From Lutispora sp. (lineage in GTDB: Bacteria; Bacillota; Clostridia; Lutisporales; Lutisporaceae), in the NCBI GenBank assembly GCA_030834765.1, contig JAUQXG010000443.1, positions 1-5,337 on the forward strand: DNA of 5,337 nt, in the 5' to 3' direction. A program made the translations under genes and the position numbers. Each line of letters begins with the position of its first letter. Within the stretch, counting starts at the first letter, position 1. This document shows positions 1 through 5,337 of this stretch, in pieces. Below the pieces are notes generated by a model, which was not told where the DNA came from, did not search any database, and was given only the letters and a program-made list of their open reading frames with translations.

Positions 1-1125
1 AGAGACAATTGCAAGAATTGTTATAATTGATTTTGTCATTTGCTTGCAGGTTCTTCCTAAAACCTTTAATATATCTACAAACTTAGCGCCTTGAATCCAG
101 CCTCCTATGAAGGTAGCCAATATTATTAATGTTCCTGGATTTGCAATCCAAGCAAAAGAAGTAGGTTTAGCATGAGGTCCACTAAAAATTACAATCGAGG
201 TCTTTATTGCTGCCAAGGGCTTATTTATTGCTGGAATTAAAGTACTTGTAAGCAATATAAAGGCCAATACTAATATAAATGGTATACAAGCTATGATGCC
301 TTCCTTCAAGGATACAGGTTCCTTCTCCTTTGCTGCTGTATCTTTGTAGAATACTTTTGCTATAAATACTGTTACTGCCATACATATTACTGAACCAAGC
401 AGTGCCGGAAGCTCTGCTCCTAGATATTTTGCTACGAAAATCTGGGGCACTGCAAAGGCTAACCCTGATGCCAACGAAATAAGCATAACTCCTTTCACTG
501 CCTTTACACTTTTACCTGTCAGCATAACTAAGACTATAGGTACGATTATTATTAATGCAAATAATTGAATACTAACTGCATAGCTTAAGGTAGCAGGATC
601 AATTCCTGCAATTTTAGCTAAGGTTGTCACTGGTAAACCGATTGCTCCGAAGGCAGTTGGTGTTGTATTTGCTATCAAACAGATTATTGCTGCAAATACT
701 GGGTTAAAGCCAAGCGCTGCTAGAATACTTGCAGGTATAGCTACTGCAGTTCCGAAGCCTGCTATTGCTTCTAAAAAGCCTCCAAATCCCCAAGCAATAA
801 TTAAAACTAATATTCTATTGTCGGTAGTAATACCTACCATCATTTTTTTAATTACGTCCATACTTTTGGTATGGATAGAAAGATTATAGGTGAAAACTGC
901 AGCAATGATTACAATGATAATAGGCCACAAAGCCATAGCCATACCTTCTAGGGTAGCCGTCAATGCTTGGTCTATTGGCATCTTCCATACTAATACTGCC
1001 AGTAGAATTGTCATTACAAGGGTAATTGAGCAAGTCTTATGACCTGGCATTTTTAATGCGCCCAGTGAAACCATAAGCCATACAATGGGAATAAGAGCTA
1101 TAAAAAATAATAAATAGTTATTCAT
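1..1125 (-). CDS. lctP: L-lactate permease (LctP/LldP family), 3' end cut off by the window
   Basis: This is an integral membrane protein of the lactate permease family (LctP, like E. coli LldP), which imports lactate with protons. The window holds 375 open codons starting at the ATG at 1125 and running off the left edge. Family members are usually about 500 to 550 residues, so roughly the last quarter to third is missing. The translation begins MNNYLLFFIALIPIVWLM and is a series of long hydrophobic segments. The family hallmark is clear at residues 113-140 (GFGGFLEAIAGFGTAVAIPA and following), followed by LIANTTPTAFGAIGLP at about 150-165. A Shine-Dalgarno sequence, AAGGAG, sits at 1140-1135, nine bases before the ATG. 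The gene starts 38 bases after lctD with no terminator between, so it is probably the distal gene of the lactate operon and supplies its substrate. The A. woodii equivalent is called lctF. Family assignment is firm; specificity (lactate versus glycolate, L versus D) is inferred from context. Confidence 0.93.
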   Translation of the reverse strand, partial: MNNYLLFFIALIPIVWLMVSLGALKMPGHKTCSITLVMTILLAVLVWKMPIDQALTATLEGMAMALWPIIIVIIAAVFTYNLSIHTKSMDVIKKMMVGITTDNRILVLIIAWGFGGFLEAIAGFGTAVAIPASILAALGFNPVFAAIICLIANTTPTAFGAIGLPVTTLAKIAGIDPATLSYAVSIQLFALIIIVPIVLVMLTGKSVKAVKGVMLISLASGLAFAVPQIFVAKYLGAELPALLGSVICMAVTVFIAKVFYKDTAAKEKEPVSLKEGIIACIPFILVLAFILLTSTLIPAINKPLAAIKTSIVIFSGPHAKPTSFAWIANPGTLIILATFIGGWIQGAKFVDILKVLGRTCKQMTKSIITILAIVS

Positions 1126-1163
1126 CTATATTCTCTCCTTATATTTGTTCCCAGCCTCGTCTT

Positions 1164-2561
1164 TTATTGACAAACTTTTCCTGGGTTTAGTATATTATTA
1201 AAGTCAAATGCCAACTTAATATTTTTCATCAGTGATACATACTCAGATCCATATTGTTCAAGCATATATGATTTTTTAGCATATCCAATACCATGTTCTC
1301 CAGATACCAGACCTTTCAATTCCACTGATTTGTTGTACATAGCCTGAAAAACCACCCTGAGCTTCTCTTCCCATTCTGTATCAGAAAGCTCATCCTTTAA
1401 TACATATACATGGAGATTCCCATCACCAGCATGTCCAAAGCTTCTAATTCTTACATCAAATTGCTTTTGAAGCTCATCTGTATATTTGATAAATTCAGCA
1501 ACCTTGTTTCTAGGAACAACTACATCACATTCATCCATGTCTGTTGTCGAAGCTTTAACCGCTTCTAGAAATGCACCTCTTGCAGACCAAACAGCTTCCT
1601 TTCTTTCATCTGTATCCGTTATAAATACATCAAGAGCTCCCTCTTCAAGACAAATATTTGCAACACTTTCATAAGCTTTTTCTATTTCAGATAAGCTGTT
1701 GCCATCAAAGGTCAAAAGAAGATAAGCATCGGAAGAATTATCAGGAAATTTTTTGCCTAAGAACTCTTCTGCTGCCAGAATAACCTCTCTCTGCATAAAC
1801 TCGATTGCTGTAGGAGCAGCTTTTGATTTTACTATTTTAGGAACTGTACTTATTGCCATATCTAGATTTGGAAAGGGTATCAATAAAGATACAGCCTTCT
1901 TCGGTAGTGGTATAAGCTTTAGTATTACTTTTGTAATAATACCTAATGTTCCTTCAGATCCGCAAATTAAGTCTTTAATACTGTAGCCAGAGGAATTCTT
2001 AACTACCTTACCCCCTACATTTAGTATTTCACCATTTGGAAGAACTATTTCTAAGCCTCTTATATAATCTCTTGTAACGCCATACTTTACCGCTCTCATT
2101 CCTCCTGCGTTTGTATTGATATTGCCTGCTATGGTTGCAGACTTTTCTCCTGGGTCAGGAGGATAAAATAGATCATAGGGCTCTACAAATTTATTTATAT
2201 CCATTAAAAGCACTCCAGGCTCTAGGATTAAAGTCAAATTTTCTTCATCTATTTCAAGAATCTTATTCATTTTTGACATATTTATCATGATTCCACCGTA
2301 AACCGCCACAGATGCCCCAACCAGTCCGGTACCTGACCCTCTTGCTACAACAGGAATTAAATTTGCATTTGCATATTTCATAATTTTTGATACTTCTTCT
2401 GTAGAAGCAGCTTCAACCAATACATCAGGCATCCTGCTTATTCCACCCATTTCATCATGACTGAAATCTTCATTTATAGCTTCTCCCATAAACACTCTAT
2501 CTTTACCTAATATTGATATTAAAAACTCTATATCCTTATGATCAAGCTTTTTATATTGCAT
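1164..2561 (-). CDS. lctD: FAD-linked lactate dehydrogenase (GlcD/LctD family), partner of EtfAB
   Basis: This cytoplasmic flavoprotein of the GlcD/D-lactate dehydrogenase family oxidises lactate to pyruvate and passes the electrons to the neighbouring electron-transfer flavoprotein. The 465-residue product has the usual family length. An N-terminal PCMH-type FAD domain carries the pyrophosphate loop [11 protein letters not shown] at residues 74-84, then [19 protein letters not shown] at 136-154 and [11 protein letters not shown] at 200-210. The C-terminal FAD-oxidase domain has the metal-binding motif HAGDGNLHV at 377-385, [11 protein letters not shown] at 420-430 and the typical ending NPGKV. 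The start is placed at the ATG at 2561 and not the in-frame ATG at 2582, because the Shine-Dalgarno AGGAGGT (2574-2568) lies six bases before 2561 and would sit inside the coding sequence of the longer form. It follows etfA by 51 bases. Glycolate or 2-hydroxyglutarate are alternative substrates for this family; the Etf pair and lactate permease make lactate much the likeliest. The gene shows no damage. Confidence 0.93.
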   Translation of the reverse strand: MQYKKLDHKDIEFLISILGKDRVFMGEAINEDFSHDEMGGISRMPDVLVEAASTEEVSKIMKYANANLIPVVARGSGTGLVGASVAVYGGIMINMSKMNKILEIDEENLTLILEPGVLLMDINKFVEPYDLFYPPDPGEKSATIAGNINTNAGGMRAVKYGVTRDYIRGLEIVLPNGEILNVGGKVVKNSSGYSIKDLICGSEGTLGIITKVILKLIPLPKKAVSLLIPFPNLDMAISTVPKIVKSKAAPTAIEFMQREVILAAEEFLGKKFPDNSSDAYLLLTFDGNSLSEIEKAYESVANICLEEGALDVFITDTDERKEAVWSARGAFLEAVKASTTDMDECDVVVPRNKVAEFIKYTDELQKQFDVRIRSFGHAGDGNLHVYVLKDELSDTEWEEKLRVVFQAMYNKSVELKGLVSGEHGIGYAKKSYMLEQYGSEYVSLMKNIKLAFDFNNILNPGKVCQ

Positions 2562-2612
2562 ACAATTACCTCCTAGATTCATAACTTATTACTATTTGCT
2601 CAGCTATTCATG

Positions 2613-3821
2613 CTATATGATGCAAGCTTGCGCGCCTGAACCTTTAATATCTTCAATTAATTGAGGAATTATTTCATAAATATCTCCTACTATTCCGTAA
2701 TGAGCCACATCAAATATTGAAGCATTTGGATCTGTATTTATAGCAAATATTCTCTCTGATCCGTTCATTCCTGCTGTAAACTGAACTGCACCAGAAATGC
2801 CCAGTGTGATTATCAGCTTTGGTTTAACAGTTCTGCCTGAAAGACCTATCTGCTTTTTAGCATTGATAAAGCCTGTTTCAATAAGCGGTCTGGTTCCTGC
2901 AATTTGAGCCCCAAGTAAATCTGCCAGCTCTCTTACCATTTCCATATCTTTTTTTGACTTCAATGCTCTTCCCACAGCTATAATAACTTCTGCATCAGAA
3001 ATATTCTCTTCAATTTCTTTTTTTGTTACCTTTAGTACCTCAATCTTAGAGGTTAATTTTGCTTTTTCTATTTCACATACAATAATTTTTCCACTTGGAT
3101 TACAACTCTATTCTAGGGCATTCATTACCTTATATCTTACAGTGGCCATTTGTGGTCTTGTATTTGGGCAAATGATTTGAGCCATGATATTACCACCAAA
3201 AGCAGGCCTTATCTGAACAAGATCCGTATCTTCCTTCATTTCAAGCTTTGTACAATCAGCAGTTAAACCGGTTCTAAATCTTGCGGCTACTCTTGGTGCA
3301 AGTGACCTTCCAATTGTTGTTGCACCTACCAATAGTGATGAAGGCTTTACCTTATTCACAAAATCTTCAAAAGCTGCAGTATAGGGTTCTATTCTAAAAT
3401 CCTTTAGTTCTTCGTAATCATAAACAAATACTTCATCTACTCCATAATAAAGCAGTTCTTCTGCCTTTTGCCGTATATCATGTCCTATAAAAACGCAATA
3501 TACAGGAAAGTCAACCACTGCAGCAAGTTCTTTCGCCTTTCCGATCAGCTCCATCGTTACAGGATGTATTTCGCCGTCTACATGATCAACGTAAACTCCA
3601 ATGCCCTTCCACAAGCTTTTATCAACTGTAGCAGTCTGTTCTTCTACAAATTCCATCACTCCGGCTGGTCCATTTTTCACACAAAGCTTACACATCTTAC
3701 AACCGGAATTTATTTCGATTTTACCATCCTTATTTTCAATAGCTTGAAAAGGACACACCTTTATTAGCTCTTCTGCAATTAATTCATTTACTTTTTCTTG
3801 ATGACAAATTAGCTTACTCAT
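2613..3821 (-). pseudogene. lctC: Electron-transfer flavoprotein alpha subunit with N-terminal [4Fe-4S] domain, interrupted by an in-frame TAG
   Basis: This is EtfA/LctC, the alpha subunit of the electron-bifurcating Etf that serves the lactate dehydrogenase. It spans 402 codons, near the roughly 400-residue length of the LctC type. Residues 1-65 form a ferredoxin-like extension with C23-P and the cluster C41-x2-C44-x2-C47, suited to one [4Fe-4S] centre. ETF-alpha domain I follows to about residue 237. The C-terminal FAD domain has GLSGRTVKPK at 326-335, GISGAVQFTAG at 341-351 and NTDPNASIFDVAHYGIVGD at 362-380. Codon 238 is TAG. Both sides are in the same frame, and the 44 codons after the TAG are open and plausible, so a single substitution explains the break. 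Taken literally, the product is a 237-residue protein lacking its FAD domain, with lactate oxidation probably lost. Readthrough, suppression, pyrrolysine insertion or a sequence error would restore it. It starts 18 bases after etfB with an AAGAAAGG ribosome site; the GTG at 2975 has no such site, so a separate second protein is unlikely. Identity is certain; functional state is open. Confidence 0.85.
3108..3110 (-). other. In-frame TAG (amber) at codon 238 of etfA
   Basis: The context is ATG-AAT-GCC-CTA-GAA-TAG, then AGT-TGT-AAT-CCA-AGT-GGA, all in the etfA frame. The encoded residues before it (VMNALE) and after it (SCNPSGKIIVCEIE) match the ordinary course of an ETF-alpha protein through the linker between its two domains. 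One base change from CAG, AAG, GAG, TGG, TTG, TCG, TAT or TAC would give this codon. I see no long stem-loop directly downstream that would mark a recoding element. Confidence 0.95.
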
Positions 3822-3839
3822 TAGAATACCAACCTTTCT

Positions 3840-4628
3840 TTATATAAACTTTAATTGCTTCAATTTAGCAGCCATTTTATGACCAAGCTGTTCCCCCATG
3901 CCTGTCCATGTTTCCCTATGACTATTGACATCAGGTGGAAATATTCTTTCAACTTGCGTTGGTGAACCATTGAGTCCATAATTTTTTTCATTTTTATCTT
4001 CAAAATCTTTTAACGTTATCATTTTTACTTCTCTATCTTTAGTACTTACCTTTTTTCTATATGAGGGAAGCCTTGGCTGAAATATTCCTTTTTCTACTGT
4101 TAATAAACATGGGAATTGAACTTCAACTACTTCGATGGTATTAGCCATATCCATTTCCACAACAATAGATTTTTTCTTTACCTCTATTATGCTCAAAACA
4201 TTGGCAATATGGGGTATATCTAAATACTCAGCCATTTCTGGTCCAACTTGAGCAGTATCTCCATCTGTAGTTTGCTTTCCGCATAATATAAGATCAAAAC
4301 TACCCATCTTTTTTATACCTTGTGAAATGGTGTAAGATGTAGCAAGAACATCTGCACCTGCAAACTTTCTATCCGTTATCAAAGCTCCTTCATCTGCACC
4401 CATCATATAGGCTTCTCGAATAACCTCCGCAGCTTGTGGTGGCCCCATACTTACAACCTTGATAGTCCCACTATGCTGCTCCTTAAATCTTAGAGCAGTC
4501 TCCAGTGCATATAAGTCATAGGGATTCATTTTTGAATCTATTCCATCTCTTTTTAATACACCTGTAACTGAATCTACTTCAACCTTTGTTGTTCCTGGAA
4601 CTTGCTTAATACAAACAAGAATTTCCAT
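3840..4628 (-). CDS. lctB: Electron-transfer flavoprotein beta subunit (bifurcating type)
   Basis: This is EtfB/LctB, the 262-residue beta subunit. In confurcating Etf complexes it carries the flavin that takes or splits the electron pair and docks NAD(H). The protein opens with MEILVCIKQVPGTTKVEVD, typical of EtfB. It has NPYDLYALE at residues 35-43 and the ETF-beta core CGKQTTDGDTAQVGPEMAEYL at 116-136. FQPRLPSYRKK at 183-193 and the C-terminal segment with GLNGSPTQVERIFPP at 218-232 are usual in clostridial Etf proteins linked to lactate, caffeyl-CoA or acyl-CoA dehydrogenases. A strong AGGAGG (4641-4636) lies seven bases before the ATG, fixing the start. It is the first gene of the operon, with etfA 18 bases downstream. 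The lactate role comes from the neighbours: by sequence alone this could be an acyl-CoA dehydrogenase Etf. No damage is visible. Confidence 0.94.
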   Translation of the reverse strand: MEILVCIKQVPGTTKVEVDSVTGVLKRDGIDSKMNPYDLYALETALRFKEQHSGTIKVVSMGPPQAAEVIREAYMMGADEGALITDRKFAGADVLATSYTISQGIKKMGSFDLILCGKQTTDGDTAQVGPEMAEYLDIPHIANVLSIIEVKKKSIVVEMDMANTIEVVEVQFPCLLTVEKGIFQPRLPSYRKKVSTKDREVKMITLKDFEDKNEKNYGLNGSPTQVERIFPPDVNSHRETWTGMGEQLGHKMAAKLKQLKFI

Positions 4629-4654
4629 TTAACTTCCTCCTAACTAACTTTTAC

Positions 4655-4669
4655 TATGCTTATAGCATA
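4655..4669. repeat. 15-base perfect palindrome before etfB
   Basis: The sequence TATGCT-TAT-AGCATA is a perfect six-base inverted repeat with a three-base centre. It ends 26 bases before the etfB start codon and overlaps the candidate extended -10 box. It may be an operator, a small 5' leader hairpin, or chance in AT-rich DNA. Confidence 0.4.
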
Positions 4670-4701
4670 TAAGCCTTATTTCTTTTTAAACAAAATCAAA
4701 T

Positions 4702-4731
4702 AATTGGTATTATGGTCTTATGGACTGACCA
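4702..4731. promoter_or_regulatory. Candidate operator for the FadR-family regulator
   Basis: On the plus strand there are three imperfect 8-base tandem units, TGGTATTA (4705), TGGTCTTA (4713) and TGGACTGA (4721), followed by CCA. On the minus strand, 4731-4721 reads TGGTCAGTCCA, one base away from the palindrome TGGTCnGACCA. A wider pair, TGGTC (4713-4717) and GACCA (4727-4731), is exactly inverted. FadR-subfamily regulators (FadR, PdhR, LldR) commonly bind sites built on TGGT and ACCA half-sites, and a gene for such a regulator lies next door. Binding itself is inferred. Confidence 0.5.
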
Positions 4732-4819
4732 CTATTGAGTAAATAAAGATTATCATACTATTCACGCTATTTCAATAATAGTTATATGTTTCACAATTTT
4801 TAAATAATTACATAGGTGA

Positions 4820-4869
4820 CTATAAAAAACAAAAGATGAAAGTAATAGAAATTTATTACTTTCATCTTT
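4820..4869 (-). terminator. Rho-independent terminator after the regulator gene
   Basis: A perfect 16-base inverted repeat (4832-4847 against 4854-4869) encloses a six-base loop. Read on the minus strand it is followed at once by a T-rich run, TTTTGTTTTTTATAG. It begins 14 bases after the regulator's TAG stop. The stem is AT-rich, as is common in clostridia. It separates the regulator transcript from the etfB operon. The plus-strand side lacks a good T-run, so it appears to act mainly in one direction. Confidence 0.85.
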
Positions 4870-4883
4870 ATTAAAATTTAAAT

Positions 4884-5337
4884 CTACATAACTTTTTCCA
4901 TATATTCATTTGCAAAGTCTAAATGTTCTCTCATCGCTTCACGAGCATCTACAGCACTATGTTTTTCAATTGCTAAATATATCTCTTTATGCTGCATGAA
5001 AAGTACTTCTTTATTTTCTTTTTCTGTCAGAATGATTGTTCTGATACCTTTAATAAAATCCTCTACCAGGACTGAAACAGTTCTCAAAATATTAAAAATC
5101 AAAATATTGCCTGAGGATTCTGCTATCTTATAATGAAATTGTTTATCAATTTCAGCGTTCATTTCCTCATCTTCACTAACATTAAAGCTTCGCAACAACT
5201 CATTTAGCTCTTTTAACTGTTCATCACTTATTCTCTTTGCCGCAAGTCCTACTGCTTCCACTTCCATGATTTTTCTGAGTTCCCATATTTCTTTTGGATT
5301 GCTTCCCTCTAGCTTATACATGATAGATAAAGGCTCT
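4884..5337 (-). CDS. lctA: GntR/FadR-family transcriptional regulator, C-terminal part (N-terminus beyond the window)
   Basis: About 150 residues of the ligand-binding FCD domain of a FadR-subfamily regulator are present. The frame stays open to the right edge (EPLSI before MYKLEGSNP), so the ATG at 5321 is internal and the winged-helix DNA-binding half, about 80 residues, lies outside. The helical segment EIWELRKIMEVEAVGLAAKR is the standard start of an FCD domain. Counted from the internal Met, D59 and H63 (DKQFH), H111 (QHKEI) and H133 (REHL) match the Asp/His residues that hold a metal ion and a carboxylate ligand in many FCD proteins. It is followed by its own terminator and then the lactate operon, in the same order as lctA in A. 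woodii. Lactate or a similar hydroxy-acid as effector is inferred from context. It ends in TAG, with an in-frame TAA one codon later. Confidence 0.88.
   Translation of the reverse strand, partial: EPLSIMYKLEGSNPKEIWELRKIMEVEAVGLAAKRISDEQLKELNELLRSFNVSEDEEMNAEIDKQFHYKIAESSGNILIFNILRTVSVLVEDFIKGIRTIILTEKENKEVLFMQHKEIYLAIEKHSAVDAREAMREHLDFANEYMEKVM

Larger units (their letters stand above)
4629..4819 (-). promoter_or_regulatory. Intergenic control region of the lactate/Etf operon
   Basis: This is the very AT-rich stretch between the regulator's terminator and etfB. It contains no credible reading frame. Because the upstream regulator is terminated, the operon promoter should lie here. Two candidates are visible on the minus strand. 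One has TTGAAA at 4775-4770 and GATAAT at 4754-4749, with a short 15-base spacer. The other is an extended -10, TGCTATAAG, at 4667-4659, without a good -35. TGG-containing repeats lie at 4702-4731 and a palindrome at 4655-4669. With the first promoter the repeats would lie just downstream of the transcription start, which would suit a repressor. With the second they would lie about 50 to 80 bases upstream, which would suit an activator. Promoter positions are predictions by eye. Confidence 0.5.

Noticed and set aside
1486..1986. Plus-strand open frames at 1486-1674 and 1753-1986
   Set aside because: They lie wholly inside lctD on the opposite strand. They show no recognisable protein features and are best explained as shadows of the real gene.
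2562..2582. An lctD start at the ATG at 2582, adding seven residues
   Set aside because: The added codons contain the AGGAGGT ribosome site itself, which is correctly spaced for the ATG at 2561. No good site precedes 2582.
2613..2975. A separate 120-residue protein starting at the GTG at 2975
   Set aside because: It has no ribosome binding site. The frame stays open upstream back to the TAG at 3108 and encodes continuous ETF-alpha sequence, so this is the C-terminal part of etfA.
3060..3125. A frameshift as the cause of the etfA interruption, or a recoding stem-loop after the TAG
   Set aside because: The frame is identical on both sides, so no indel is needed. Only very short inverted repeats (such as CCA-AG-TGG) follow the TAG, too weak to propose a structured recoding element.
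3468..3767. Plus-strand open frame of 99 codons inside etfA
   Set aside because: It is antisense to well-conserved EtfA coding sequence, has no family features, and is a shadow frame.
4780..4793. A catabolite-repression (cre) site on the minus strand, TGAAACATATAACT
   Set aside because: It fits the outer positions of the cre consensus but lacks the central CG. In such AT-rich DNA a partial match of this kind is expected by chance.

Overview
The window is AT-rich DNA with compact, co-directional genes, strong AGGAGG-type ribosome binding sites and clostridial-looking proteins. It most likely comes from an anaerobic member of the Clostridia (Clostridium- or acetogen-like). I cannot assign a species. 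Every real gene lies on the minus strand, so transcription runs from high to low coordinates.

In transcription order: the C-terminal part of a GntR/FadR-family regulator (5337 to 4884, entering from outside the window); its hairpin terminator (about 4869 to 4820); a 255-base intergenic region with candidate promoters and operator-like repeats; etfB/lctB (4628 to 3840); etfA/lctC with an N-terminal [4Fe-4S] domain (3821 to 2613); an FAD-linked lactate dehydrogenase, lctD (2561 to 1164); and the first 375 codons of an L-lactate permease, lctP (1125 to 1, running off the window). The gaps between the last four genes are 18, 51 and 38 bases and hold no terminator, so they look like one operon.

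Together these genes form the lactate-oxidation module known from Acetobacterium woodii and many clostridia. The permease imports lactate. LctD oxidises it to pyruvate. The EtfAB (LctBC) flavoprotein lets NAD+ accept these otherwise too-positive electrons by coupling the reaction to oxidation of reduced ferredoxin (electron confurcation). The FCD-domain regulator probably senses lactate or a related organic acid. A lactate racemase, present in the A. woodii operon between lctD and the permease, is absent from that position here.

The main anomaly is in etfA. The reading frame is interrupted by a single TAG at codon 238 (3110 to 3108). Translation resumes in the same frame on the other side with a complete, well-conserved FAD-binding domain, so this is a nonsense codon and not a frameshift. 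It falls in the linker between the two ETF-alpha domains. It could be a recent inactivating mutation, a sequence error, or a UAG that is read through (suppression or pyrrolysine). Two of the four visible gene ends also use TAG, which argues mildly for UAG being an ordinary stop here. I see no unknown multi-gene system in the window.
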